Of a stretch of 64,000 bases of DNA, positions 1-12,550 are shown piece by piece. This DNA comes from Pseudorasbora parva (Eukaryota > Chordata > Actinopteri > Cypriniformes > Gobionidae). The stretch is taken from contig NC_090177.1 of the NCBI RefSeq assembly GCF_024679245.1, positions 40,253,303-40,317,302 of the forward strand, given 5' to 3'. Below the pieces are notes generated by a model that did not search any database, was not told the DNA's origin, and saw only the letters and a program-made list of their open reading frames with translations. A program made the translations under genes and the position numbers. The stretch's first letter is position 1. Each line of letters opens with the position of its first letter.

Positions 1-400
1 GCGGTGTCTCTCAGAAGTCAAGATGGGCAGAGGATCACCAATTCCCCCGATGCTGCGGTGAAAAATAGTGGAGCAATATCAGAAAGGAGTTTCTCAGAGA
101 AATGGGTGCTGAGAGAGAGCTTTCTTGTGGTTCCCCTCAGCACTTGGTGCCCTATGTGATTATAAAAAGAAGAGGGGATGCCACACAGTGGTGAACAGGG
201 CCTTGTCACAACTTTTTTTTTGATGTGTTGATGCCATGAAATTTAAAATCAACTTAATTTCCCCTCAAAATTATAAATGTTCTATGTTGTCTATGTTGTA
301 TTCTGAATAAAATAGTGAAATTTGAAACTTCCACATCATTGCATTCTGTTTTTATTCACAGTTTGTACAGTGTCCTGACTTTTTTGCAATCGGGTTTGTT
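1..400. mobile_element. 3' end of a degraded DNA transposon
   Basis: The stretch ends in an A/T-rich tail and a terminal motif (cagtgtcctgacttttttg, about 368-386) that resembles the end of a DNA-transposon family very common in fish genomes. No intact reading frame remains. I cannot place the family firmly; a Tc1/mariner-like assignment is a guess. The other end lies outside the window. Confidence 0.45.
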
Positions 401-2196
401 CTATCTATAACCAAAATGTCTATGTCCTGGGAAAACAGGACATTTGGTCACCCTAAAACTGTAATTATAAATGTAACTTGGTCAAATGAATGGGTCCTTG
501 CTGGATAAATTATATTTATATTTATATATTTATATATTTATATATATATAGGGCTGTAAGGGCCAGCAAGTCCTTCTCTGCTGGCCTAACACTATCTGAA
601 TCCCTGACTTAAATTGTAACATATTTTTTCCCCCATTAATGTGTGTTAAATTATTCCCAATAGTCAATTTTCTTAATGTCATAGCTTTTTTGAGCTACTT
701 CCAGTAGTGCTTGTTTATATTAGAGCTTTTATCCAATCATATTTCAGTCATCATGTGTTGCCAGGGTCAAAGAAATCTGCCTTGAGGCCTTCAGAACCAA
801 TGGCTGGGTCCGGGAACTTATAGGCAGCTGCCTCGCTGCCTTATCAGACAATGGCTTGTAAGGCAGAATTTGTGCATGAAAGGCAGCTCATGAAACTAAT
901 TATGGACAGACTTCTGGGGCCGTGTAACAGTTTAATGATCTACAGCAAAATAGAGAGTTTTGGTGAGAACTAAACACATATTTAAAAACTACATTAGTAA
1001 TTTCTCGCTCAAAAAATGGCCAAAAATGTACATTTACACACAAACTGCCCCACTTTCGGACGCCATTTTATTTTTCAGCTTAACTGTCACAGAATGGAAA
1101 GCACAGGAGCACTAACATTTGTTATTATTTTATATTATAATATTATAAACACTTTTTATCCAGGTTTGTAGTTCTGATTGAATCCTGGTCAAAGGCCCTG
1201 TCCCAAATAGCAGACTTTATGTGGACTTTCGGTCTTGTGGACTTACAATGGCCGCTGTGTGTGTGTCCGTTAAGTCCACAAGACCGTAGAGTGTCCCATT
1301 CGAAGCTTAAAGAAGAGTGCTATGCGCCCTCGATGATAAAAACAGAGCTGACTGTAATGCATGCCACGACTGATTTTGAAGTCCCACGTTCTCCTTGACT
1401 TACTTCAGCCGAATCTGGGGGAGCATGGGTCAGCTGCACACATTGGCATGTTTTGTGAACAAATAATCCGTAGCCTATTTTGATGAGTATAGGCTATAAT
1501 GCATTTTATTAAATATATGCATTTTTTATAGCTAACAGTCAACCCCGGCTAATCTGTGCCCCGTTTTTTTCGTGACAAATGTGATTGATTTTTTGTTTCT
1601 TGTAAATGATACATTTGTTTTTGTGCATTATTATTACATTAATTATTATTATATTATTTTCATACTGTTAAAATCGCGAGTTTTGTGGGTTTAAATAATA
1701 TTTAATGAAAAACACTTTGTATTATCTTTGAACCTCATCTGAAATAAATTTGACATAGCCTATACTTTTTCTTGTTCAAAAGAGTTGGTATGATTTTTCA
1801 AGAACCATTTAAGCTGTTGCATTTTCTTTCCTGCAGAATTTCCACACAAAAAAGCACAATTTGCCTTAATTTCAAATCCCTGATAAAATATTAATAACAA
1901 TGTCTCAGCATGTGCCATAAATCAGAGTGATATTGTCTCAAGGTCAGTGTCATTGAAGCTCCTTCACTGTTATCTGTAGGCCTACTCCTTCCTGCAGCTG
2001 CACGCTCTTTCCTCACTCTTTTTTGTTTTTCTCTTTTCTGTTATGTTTCCATCCACCTATTTATATCCAAATTTTGGGATATTGCATAAAAATGGATGGA
2101 AACGCCAAGATAAAGAAATATATTTTTGGTAAACTGTCCCTTTAAAAGCTTTATAATAAATGCATTTGGCTCTGTCTTCTTGGCAGAAACAGTGTC
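401..2196. other. AT-rich intergenic stretch, no gene seen
   Basis: No coding region is supported. It contains a short TATATT-rich tract (about 508-552) and a small inverted repeat: a 17-base motif ending cttgtggactta at about 1220-1238 returns inverted at about 1268-1287, with outer sequence typical of small fish MITEs. The rest is unremarkable AT-rich DNA. Confidence 0.5.
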
Positions 2197-2322
<126 letters not shown>

Positions 2323-2333
2323 CTGTCGGTTTG

Positions 2334-2412
2334 TCCATCCATCCATCCATCCATCCATCCATCCATCCATCCATCCATCCATCCATCCATCCATCCATCC
2401 ATCCATCCATCC
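2334..2412. repeat. (CCAT)n microsatellite
   Basis: About 20 perfect units, separated from the preceding (CTAT)n only by a short ctgtcggtttg spacer. The two form a compound microsatellite of about 215 bp. Confidence 0.98.
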
Positions 2413-2784
2413 TAACTTTTTAAAATGTGCATGATAAAAACAGCATGCGCTCAATGGAGGCCGATCATTCTGTATCCGATAAGAAGGCATATAATAATAT
2501 TACACAATATAAACATAACATTTATCAAAATCAATGGCCAAAAAAGAGATGTATTGAGACTTTTAAAATAATTTTAGCTCAAACCTCACTATCAAACAAC
2601 AGTGAGTGTTAGAAATAACTTTTCTTAATTGTGATCTGATGTGGATTCTGATCATGGCATAAGGAAAAAATATTTATATGCGATGCAAAAAAACAACGCA
2701 CGGTGACCATTACCATATGGTAAACGACCACTTGAAGAAATCAGATAAATCAGGCTATCACAATTGTGGATTTATTTTATCTAA

Positions 2785-3085
2785 TAATAATAATAATGAT
2801 TCATTACATTTATATAGCGCTTTTCTAGACACCCAAAGCACTTTTCATTGAAGGGGGAATCTCCTCAGCCACCACCAATGTGCAGCATCCACGATGATGC
2901 GACGGCAGCCATATTGCGCCAGAACGCTCACCACACACCAGCTGATTGGTGGAGAGGAGACCGAGTGATTAAGCCAATCAGGATAGGGGGAAGATTAGGA
3001 GGCCATGATGTACAGAGGGGTCATTGGGCAAATTTGGCCAGGATGCTGGGGTTACACCCCAAAAGTGAAAAGGTCATACACTGTA
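2785..3085. repeat. Interspersed repeat resembling a fish L2/SINE 3' region
   Basis: It opens with ATA repeats and 'catttatatagcgcttttct', then a GC-richer body containing 'cagctgattggtggagagg' and 'ggccaggatgctggggtta'. This wording recurs in many fish genomes, and I read it as a truncated retroposon tail. The short open frame across it (2848-3093) is not credible as a gene. Confidence 0.55.
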
Positions 3086-3286
3086 AACCCTAATAAGTAA
3101 ACCCGGTTCTCCACTGTTCCTCTTGGAGCACTTTTGATAGAGACTGACCACTGCAGACCGGGAACAGCCCACAAGAGCTGCAGGTTTGGAGATGCTCTGA
3201 CCCAGTCGTCTAGACGTCACAATTGTCAAACTCTTGTCAAACTCGCTCAAATCCTTACGCTTGCCCATTTTTCCTGCTTCTAACAC
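3074..3286 (-). pseudogene. Tc1-like transposase, N-terminal fragment
   Basis: The minus strand encodes a paired-like helix-turn-helix start typical of Tc1/mariner transposases: [12 protein letters not shown], then a second helix with [20 protein letters not shown], where the family normally has a DNA-recognition helix. The frame stops after about 70 residues and the catalytic DDE domain is absent. The sequence on the N-terminal side (about 3290-3345) looks like the inner part of the transposon terminus. This is a dead remnant that abuts the preceding repeat. Confidence 0.75.
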
Positions 3287-3345
3287 ATCAACTTTGAAGA
3301 CAAAATATTCACTTGCTGCCTAATATATCCCACCCAGTAACTACC

Positions 3346-4812
3346 ACCATGTCTCCGCACACTTGCTTGGTTACTATTCTAACCAGAGATACAAAGGCAG
3401 TACTCTGGGCTCAGCCCAAAAATCTCTTTTTTCCAGAGTATCTGCTGGTGGCGGTGCCTTTAGGACCGATGAGTATAACGGAAAATGGTGGTTTGTTGAA
3501 GGGGCCTATCATGAATGCGTTTTTCACCTCTTCTGCTAATAGTGGTCAGGTTCTGAAAGATATACTGTATGGGAGGGATTTCTAATCCTGCAAAAAACAT
3601 TTGTGAACCTGTTAATAAGGAAGTCAAGAAAAGCGGTAAACTCAGCGAATTCAGGGCTGCAGTTTCATGAAATGTGTGTGTTGTAATGCTGGAATTTCAT
3701 GAGGTCTGGATTGGGATTAGTGCTGTAGATGTTTCTTGATAAGGGTTTAACAAGCCAGTCAGCAGTCGCCAAGAAAGCTTTCTGACCTAGCAAGAGGTCA
3801 TGTTGTATTGTATTGTTTTAATAAAGAACAGTTTCAGACTTAGACAGCTTAACGCTCGGCTGAATGCAAAACAATGGCAGATGATATCAAAGGTCTAATA
3901 TTATCAGTGTTTCGTTTGTATTTTAGGCCTTATATAGGCAAATGTAGCACTGCCAGTGTCTCTCCAACCACATCAATATATAAACCAATCCCTGCAACAA
4001 TCTGTATATGTATTGTAAATGTACAGATCATTAAGTTAAATAGTTTACATAAATACTTATAATTAGAAAGAATCATAATAGATAAAAGGAATAAACCATA
4101 TCAAACATACTGCAATTCAGTAAAGGGGATTACATGTTAGCAATCTGCTCATTTATTTCATGCACCTACAAAAACTAAGATTGCTGTCTTGGCGTGTAAT
4201 CCCATGTTTTGGATACACAGTGAATGAATCGGAAGTACTGTTTATTTATTTTTCTACTCCCCTTGAATAATTTATAATATTTAGCCAATAGGTGACCTGA
4301 CCCTTGGTTTATGTCGTTTTCATCTAGTACGAGAATCAGCTGAACATCACACACTGGCGACATCTGCTGGTCAAAACACACATCCCAAGTGAATTAAAGT
4401 TATCCATCCTAATTTACTAATTATTAAATAGATATTTAGCATCTGGATACGGTATATATAAATAATCTTTTTGGTTTATTTGAATAAGGAAGAGTACAGA
4501 AAAATACACAAGGTTTAAGCCTAGTATAGCCCCAGGCTAAAATGCATGTTTGAGCTTTTTTAACTGAAAGAAACTTGCACTGACATAGTTACTTGCCATT
4601 GTTTTACTTCAAGAAGCACATCTTTTTTTTTTTTCTAAGGCACATTTATAAAAGCTACATAGATGTCTTAACTTAACTAAGGCCTAATCCTTGCTTAATC
4701 TATATCTAACACGATAATACAAAACGTGATAATATAAAACTCTCCTGATATTAGAGTAAGAGTTACAGAAGAAGAAAATAAAGCATATTATGTTTGAGCA
4801 GATGTTTTATCC
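3346..4812. other. Intergenic stretch, nothing recognised
   Basis: I see no convincing gene. A 90-codon frame at 3313-3585 has no recognisable motif and sits beside a Tc1 remnant, so I do not call it. The remainder is AT-rich. Confidence 0.5.
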
Positions 4813-4895
<83 letters not shown>

Positions 4896-4896
4896 C
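4813..4896. repeat. (ATC)n microsatellite
   Basis: About 28 trinucleotide units. They are open in all frames of one strand, giving poly-Ile or poly-Ser runs that are not genes. Confidence 0.97.
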
Positions 4897-6177
4897 TGTC
4901 CTCATCAGAGCTCATTTCAGTTCATTCAGCATCTGCCTCATATTCACCATCTCAAACATATTCTCAAAACTATCATCTTCAGCATCTTCAGAATCAATAT
5001 TTAGCTCTCCGACAGCTTTATATAACAAATTTATACAATTTGTAAAACAAAACATATTTGTGTTTTTTATACCACAGTGATGTCATCGTTTTGGTTTATT
5101 ATTTATTATTTTTAGAGCCTGATTATATTACACTTTCATTTTGTTTTGATTACGGAGTTTAAAAACTATTTAGATTAATCCTTACTATTTTTTAAAAGTT
5201 TTTATATGTTCATCAAAAGTTGTGAATCTAAGACTACACCAGAAAAATGAAACATGTTTTCCTCCTTCTTTCTTCGACTGATAAAATCATACAAATGAGA
5301 TATTTAGAGATGACAAAATTAAAAATACCATAGCCATTCATAAGAAATGCTGAGGTGAGACCCCCCCACCCCCATGTTACCCAGTGTGATTAAATCTGAT
5401 CAATAAACATCATGACAAGTAAAATCATTTTTGAAGAGACAAACCTTTATTTAATTATTTAACATAAGTATAAACTAAATTGTTAGGCGGTGTAACATGT
5501 ATTTCATAACAATGTACTTTAAAGGTGCAGCATGTAAGAATGACAGCTAGTGGTTGAAATGGATACTGCAGTACAAATTCAAAATATAGTTTTCCCCGCC
5601 CATCTTCCTCAGACTCGACGCTCACGCTGGTTGCCAGTTTGAGAACACGCAACAGGAACGAACGCAATTGACAACAGGAGATGAGGAGACTTATCCACGT
5701 TTTAATGTGCTTTTTTAGATGGATGCTAAGGCTTTTTAGGTCGGTTTTGTTTGCTGGCTTCCGTGGTTGGAAAATGCGTTGTTTACCGCCAACCTGTTCA
5801 TCTAACGTTTTTTAATATTATTATTTGTTTCAGTGAGACCTATTATGGCCCTTTTTTACACAATAAAAAAATAAGTCTCTGATATTCCCAAAGTGTGTAT
5901 GTGAAGTTTCATCTCAAAATACTTAACAGATCATTTTAAAAGTGCTGCTTTTTGGGGTGAGCAAAAACATGCAATTTTTGTGTGTGTCCCTTTAAAAGTA
6001 AATGAGCTGCTGCTACCCGCCACCTTTCAAGAAGAGGGCGGAGCTTCAAGAGCTCATGCTCCCATAGAGACAGCGACATAATCTAAAAGCCCCGCCCACC
6101 GGGGGGGAAAACAAACCAACCGCCTCCATTGACTTTCTATTGCGGGAAGCGGCCTCCTTGTCATTTCAGACTTATTA
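4897..6177. other. Intergenic stretch with MITE-like fragments
   Basis: No gene is supported. Two stretches look like pieces of common fish non-autonomous DNA elements: about 5515-5700 (begins 'ctttaaaggtgcagcatg') and about 5860-6110 ('gtccctttaaaagtaaatg' followed by a GC-rich segment with gggcggagcttc). Their boundaries are not resolved. Confidence 0.4.
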
Positions 6178-6535
6178 CAAAAAAAAACGAACAATGTCTA
6201 AAAGCTGATATGTGACAAGGTGAACAGAAAACAAACTAAAAAACACAGGAACAAAAACCCAGAAGTTTTTATAAGCTGTTAACCCAAAAAACGAGCATTT
6301 AAAGACATAAAAGTGCATACAAGCAATAGACACAGATCCGCGACATGCGAGATTACACTGAGAACTACACCCACTGAAGGGGAAAGTGATCAGAGACAGG
6401 AAATATAATATATAAACTGACAAAACATGTTTACTGCACACATAGGCATACTGAGGGTCAGGACCTTTTTTAGCTTGTTTGCTGTACACCTTGTCACATA
6501 TCAGCTTTTAGACATTGTTCTGTTTTTTGTTATAA
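6178..6535. repeat. Fold-back repeat
   Basis: The arm at about 6190-6245 (tgtctaaaagctgatatgtg onwards) returns inverted at about 6465-6525, leaving a loop of about 220 bp. Short open frames on both strands are explained by the inverted arms. Superfamily unknown. Confidence 0.65.
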
Positions 6536-7292
6536 GTGAAAAAAGACGAGGCGACTGCTTCACCCCCCCCCCCCCAGTGTGGGCGTGGCCTAAATATGCT
6601 CTGTCTCTATACCAGCAACAACAAAACAAGACAATCTCACGCACTGAACATGTCAGAAACTGTCAGTAGCAGTGTTCATGTTCACTCTAAAAAATGACCG
6701 TGATTTTAACGGTGTAAGGTAGTAAAATTCTACGGTTAAAAACTGTTATTTGGTAAACAGAAAGTTTCCGTAAGAAACAGTACAGGTTCCGTACTTTATA
6801 CAGTGAATAACTGTAATAGATCTAACCTTATGCCTGTAAAATTTACAGAAAAACAATGTAAAATCCCAACAGAATATTATTAGAACCCCAAAAACATATA
6901 TTTTTTTGTTTAAATCACAATGAACTTTTGTAAACTATTAAACAGAATATTGTGTTATATTTACAACAATATGTGATTATAAACAAATTTGTTTGTTAAA
7001 CCTACAAATATTGGTATCAACAACAGAGAACTACTGTAATACTGTAAAAACTATTTTGTTACTTTGATATCTAAATATTGTAAAAATGTACGTTTTAGTC
7101 AGTTGTTCTTAGAAATGTAAGTCATTTTACTTTAAGTTTATGCACTTAAAAAAATGTCTAAACATGTATTTGAATTGCATATAAATGTTCCATGCATTTT
7201 GATTATGTAATTTTGACAAACAAATTAATAAACTTAATGAAAATCTTATTTGTAAATCAAACATAAATGAAACAGGTAAGATTCTCAGATGA

Positions 7293-8751
7293 GAAGCTCA
7301 CTACTGAGTTAAAGTACTATTGAACCAGTGTTGAAGTTAATGAGATAATTAAGAGATGATTGAGCATTAATGATGAACACCTGATGATAATGAGCAGAAT
7401 CACTGAAGGAAAGAGAAACACGAGAACTACGACTGACTTCAGCCACAGCTTTAGATGAAATCAACTGAAGATAAAGAAGACATTAAATCTCTGAAGATCT
7501 CATCAGAGGATTAAACAACTCCACAAACAGCATTACCAGCTTCATGCATTACTAACCAGACTGACTTTATTGGTGTAATTTATGTTTTAATGAAAATAAT
7601 AGTTTTATTTGAAGTCACCATGATGGTGAGCAGTGTTTGCTTTAGTTGGGCTCTTGACCCTTGACTCTCCAACATTAGTTTTCTGGTTGCTTTAACTGTG
7701 GTTATAGCACTATTGTTATGGCATGGAAAGCAAAGCAAAGCAAAGACATGGCCAGGTGATTTGTCTCTTTGTTCATGATGCTATAATCATCATCTATTGA
7801 TCACTGGTCTTGCTCATAGTCTAATGTCCTTGTTATGTGTGTTAATTTTGCTTTATTCATAATACTGGCCAACTAGCTATTTCGATTTACAGCATGAGTT
7901 TCAGCAATGTTGTGGCAATCTAATAATATGCAGAGCTAAAAAATAAAATAAAAAAGTGTGCAAAAGGTTTTAATCTATGGCAATTATCAGACACAAACAG
8001 ATATCAAGAATCAGTGTATAAATCTCAACAATGGTGACAATCAATGAAAAGCTTCATGCTGCAGGGCATGCTGGGTACCACCAATCAAAACTCTCCCATG
8101 GGTCCCAGCATGCATTGCGGCATGAATAAATTATCCATCTGACAAATTTTCTTTGATTCTTACTAGTTATTTTTTTACTTTTGCTGGTTTTCTTGTGACG
8201 TTTTATAGTAGCTTGTTTCATGTTAAGAGTAGATGTTTATCTGAATTTTTTTTTTTTTGCTTGTCACCATTGTAGAGATACATATACTGATTCTTGATGT
8301 CTGTGTGTGTCGAAATTATGCTGTAGTTTAAAACTTTTTTTATAAACCTGCATATTGTTTGATTACGACAACCATACTGAATATTGTACTGCGAACCACA
8401 TGGCTATTATTACACATACGACACATCACCTTTATAACCAGAGCATTAGAATCTGAATGAGCTCAGTGATTCAACCACTACATGACGATTATATCATCAT
8501 CATTAAAGAGCCAAATCACCTGGCCATGTTTCTTTCTTGGCTTTCCATGCTTTAACAAAAGTGCTTTACAAACACAGTTAAAGCAGCCAGAAAATTAATG
8601 TGAAAGAGATAAGGGTCAAGAGCCCAACTAAAGCAAACACTGTTCACCATCATGTTTATCATCAGGTGTTCATCATTAATGCTCAATCATCACTTAATTA
8701 TCTCATTAACATCAACACTGCTTCAATGGTACTTTAACTCAGTAGTGAGCA
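7293..8751. repeat. 1.46 kb imperfect palindrome (fold-back element)
   Basis: Three nested pairs of inverted arms are visible. Outer: 7293-7400 with 8649-8751. Middle: about 7632-7762 with 8513-8643, both including the ggccatg...aaatcacc region. Inner: about 7990-8041 with 8261-8312. At the centre gcatgctggg...cccagcatgc (8066-8114) is itself palindromic. The left arm carries about 230 bp (about 7400-7630) lacking on the right. No coding capacity. Confidence 0.8.
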
Positions 8752-9952
8752 CACACATGAACACCGGGAAGTGTTAATTTAACATGGGCGTTTTTCGGTG
8801 TGCTTTTCCATAATTCTTAACTGTTTAATTTACGTATAACTGGCATATATCAATCACATTCAGTTTATTAATACAATTACACAAATCTTACCCGTTTAAT
8901 CTGTGTATACTTAGAAATATGAATCACATTAAGTTTATTATTTTGTTTATGTAAAAAAAATCCAAATCCATTGAAAATTTATATGCAATATAAATACATA
9001 AATCTAATGCTTTTTGTTTCCTTTTTTCTTTTAGTCTTTACATTTTGATGTAATACTTACTGGTTTTATATTTATATTTATGTAAAAAAAAAAAAAAAAC
9101 AGTGCCTCCTCTAACCACGCCTAATTTTGAATTTCATAGTGCGCATAGTTTCATAATTCTCTGGTAACAGCAGCTGCCAGCGTTTTCCCGTAAAAACAAC
9201 AGTTTTTCCCCATAAAATTTACGGTAAAAAAACGGCAGCTGTGGTTGCCAGAACTTTACCGTAAAAAATACGGCAGTTACGTTTTAGGTTTTACGGGACA
9301 GCACCATATAATTTAAAGGTTTATAATTTAATTATTACGGTTAAAAACCATTTATTTTACAGGTTAAAACTGTATAATTTACAAATGTTATACATTTTAT
9401 TTTATTTAACAGTAAAACACTGTTAAATTTACAGTTTCACGAAGTGAAAAAGAACAGGTCATTGTGTAATTAACAGTGAAAAACCGTAAATTGAAATTCC
9501 CAGAATTCCCCACATGACATTTCGCATTTGATGCATTTTCATTGAATTAACAATGTTTCTTCTTAGTTTTTTCTAATCACTTATGTACATTAAGGTTTTA
9601 TTTTACATCTAATGTTGTTAAATTAATGTTTATTGCATTTTTTTAAAAGCCATATCTGTTACCATGGTGGTGTTTGGTGTTTAGTGTTTGTGTGTGCACC
9701 TTCTATATGTTAATATTGTCTCTCCAAAAGCTGCGTGTGATGAGCTTTGATTCATCATGTGATTCTCATCACCACTGTCATTGGTGGCTGTCAATCTACA
9801 TCAAAGGTACATAACAGATATTAGTGGTAATTTAATATTATTTCAGTTAAATATTTATTTACCGTAATTGTTTATAGTGCACTGTGTAACAATATAAACG
9901 TTCAAATTATATGGTTTTGAAATGTAAAATAAACAGTTTTTAGCCGTAATTA

Positions 9953-10649
9953 CCGTATTTTCCGGACTATAAGTCGCTCCGGAGTATAAGTCGCATCAGT
10001 CAAAAAATGCGTCATGACGCGGAAAAAAACATATATAGGTTGCACTGGACTATAAGTCGCATTAGGGCAGAGCTGGAGCCACGCGCATGCGAGCACGCGA
10101 GCACCCGCGCGCGCATGCGAGCACAGGCCTGCTCGCGTGCACTCGCTCGTGCCCGCTTCACTGCATAACCTGAGCAGAAGAAAGAAAGTTTGAAGTGAGT
10201 GAGAAACTTGTAAGGGACTGGCGAAAAGCAGAGGTTACTTTAACTGTGATGAAGAAGAAAAAGAAATCTACTTGCGGACTGTAAGCAAGATGGCCAGAGC
10301 TGAAGGAACGAGTCCACAGACGATTGAACTCTCTGCCGGGAGAGGCGCAGCCGCGCGAGACGAACGCTGTGAGACTCGTTCTCCGCTGCATATTTTACAA
10401 CATGCGTTTGTGTTTTGCAGAATAACATTTTCTTTATGGGGGCATTTTGTTTGTGTTCAGTCTTTCTAAGTTGTTGTCTATAAGTAAATATTAGGCTACA
10501 GGAGCAGCATAGAGCGCATTCTCGCGGCTATATGTTTATTCTTGTCAGTCAGTATGAACTAAATTTGATATATAAGTCGCACCTGACTATAAGTCGCAGG
10601 ACCAGCCAAACTATGAAAAAAAGTGCGACTTATAGTCCGGAAAATACGG
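9953..10649. mobile_element. Non-autonomous pogo/Tigger-like DNA transposon
   Basis: A 697-bp insert has inverted ends beginning ccgtattttccggactata and is flanked on both sides by TA, the Tc1/mariner-superfamily target duplication. Between the ends the plus strand at about 10175-10350 still reads like the N-terminal CENP-B/Brinker-type helix-turn-helix region of pogo transposases: SEKLVRDWRKAE, a lysine stretch, then ARWPELKERVHR after an in-frame stop. The catalytic domain is missing. It has landed inside the larger ACGGTAAA-type element. A CpG-rich block of cgagcacgcgagcac repeats lies near its left end. Confidence 0.7.
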
Positions 10650-10977
10650 TACCACATTATAAACCTTTAAATTATATGCTGCTGTCCCGTAAAATCTAAA
10701 ACGTTGCTGCTGTATTTTTTATGGTAAAGTTCTGGCAACCACAGCTGCCGTTTTTTTACCATAAATTTGATGGGTATTTTTTTACAGTGTACAGTTTTGA
10801 ATGGTAAAATAAACGGTTTTCAACCGTGATTATTACATTATAAACCTTTAAATTATATGTTGTTGCCCCGTAAAAACGAAAACGTAACTGCCGTATTTTT
10901 TACGGTATAATTCTGGCAACCACAGCTGCCGGTTTTTTACCGTAAATTTTACGGGGATTATTTTTACAGTGTTCAAA

Positions 10978-11579
10978 CCAGAGTCTGACAATGATAGAGA
11001 GAAGTGACAAAGTGGAATGCTACAGGACGTTTCTGAATGATCAATTAATGTATTCAATTCAATTAATCAATTAATGTAGTCATGTTCCGTCATTTTAAAA
11101 TGGCTGTACAACACGTGGGAACTGTTGTAAGATGACTACAGAGCCAGAGAATATATGCTGCATGAAGAGAACAGGTAAAGTTGAGTTTTTTCTTGCTTTT
11201 ATGACATGATACTATTGCATTTGTGTTGCGTGCTGTATTGCAAAAATGTGAAAAGACTGATGTGACAGCTTGACTCCTAAATGTATGAATGAACATCCTG
11301 GACTGGAGCCTGTTTGTTCAAATGTGTATTCTCTTCAGGACGCATGTAATATTTGGCGCAGTCGTTGTACAACTCCAGCTGGCAGGGCTTCACCGGCTGT
11401 GGGCGGAGCTTCTCCCTACAATGACATCATTATAGGGGAGATTCAGAATCAGCTCATCTGGAGAGACAGCTTTTGATTTATGGGTTAGTGAGTGTGTAAT
11501 TAACATTGTAGGCTAGTTGTTCTCACACACTGTGGACATGTGAATGTTTTTATAACTCATTTGTTTACATTATATAAAG
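10978..11579. other. Intergenic stretch, nothing recognised
   Basis: No gene or clear repeat is supported. Several small open frames occur on both strands without recognisable motifs. Confidence 0.45.
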
Positions 11580-11772
11580 CAGGGCTATTCAGATCTTACC
11601 CTGGAGGGCCAATGCGGTGCAGAGTTTAGCGCCAACCCTGATCAAACACGCCCACCTGTGATTTTCTAATGATCTTGAGGACATTGATTAGCATGTTCAG
11701 GTGTGTTTGATCAGGGTTGGAGCTAAACTCTGCACCGCATTGGCCCTCCAGGGTAAGATTTGAATAGCCCTG
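11580..11772. mobile_element. hAT-type palindromic MITE with 8-bp target duplication
   Basis: A 193-bp near-perfect palindrome starts cagggctattc and ends gaatagccctg; the arms of about 70 bp include ccctggagggccaatgcgg and its complement. The flanks are identical 8-mers, atataaag at 11572-11579 and 11773-11780, which is the target-site duplication length of hAT elements. It has no coding capacity and would need a transposase in trans. It resembles fold-back MITEs known from zebrafish. Confidence 0.9.
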
Positions 11773-12550
11773 ATATAAAGCTTCATTATAAAAAGTTTGC
11801 ATAATTAAGGGCGTGGCCACTTTGAGTGACAGGTGGATAGCCGATTGTCTGCTGTCTGTTACCCTGCGTCTCAATTCGCATACTATTCATACTAAATAGT
11901 ATTCGAAATTGGATTAGTTTGTCTGAAATCGTAGTATGTTGAAAAGTTTTCCAAAGATACCCGGATGGTTTACTATTGCCAGTCCGAATTCTAACGGCTG
12001 ATATTACCCACAACCCACTGCGAATCGGACGAGGATTCGATTAGTTCTACAAAGGTGGATAAAAAGAGTTAAAAAACTAAAAACATGACGGATGTTCGAG
12101 CCCGACGGTTAAGTAGAGCGGTTTAGATAAAGGGGTTTGAGTGACCAACTATCAGAATTTAACCTGACAAAAATATTTATTCAGTGTAGTCCACATTATA
12201 TTTCACCTGCAGCAGCACTGAGCACTTTTATAATGACACGTTTGGCCATTAACTTTTAACACTAGAAGTCCCAGAGAGCAGCCATTTGGCTTTTCTACCT
12301 ATAAAACCCGCAGGACAGCCGATGGGCTGGAAGGCTTTAGACTAATATCCTTAATCAGCTGTGAACAGTTGCTTTTGTTATGTAAACAATGTGGGGCCAT
12401 GCTGAGCCACTTCAGGGAAACTTGAATCTTAGGGAGCCATCTTAGGGAGAAATCAACACACATGTTTTTTTTTCCTTTGTTGCTGATAAAAATAGTACAA
12501 AATAAAATAAAGAAACCAACCAAAGACACCAATAAAGAAACCAACCATTT

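Larger units (their letters stand above)
6686..10977. mobile_element. Composite DNA element with nested ACGGTAAA-type inverted termini
   Basis: The block is rich in motifs such as acggtaaaaa and its complement. Terminal-like modules at about 9180-9330 recur inverted at about 10650-10800 and again at about 10835-10976, including ccacagctgccg and gtaaattttacgg. No transposase is visible. A fold-back (7293-8751) and a pogo-type insert (9953-10649) sit inside. I read it as a non-autonomous element, probably more than one copy stacked; exact ends and superfamily are uncertain. Confidence 0.55.

Noticed and set aside
3313..3585. 90-codon plus-strand frame
   Set aside because: No motif recognised; it overlaps the terminal part of a Tc1 fragment at its start.
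4790..5080. Poly-Ile and poly-Ser frames
   Set aside because: Translation of an (ATC)n microsatellite.
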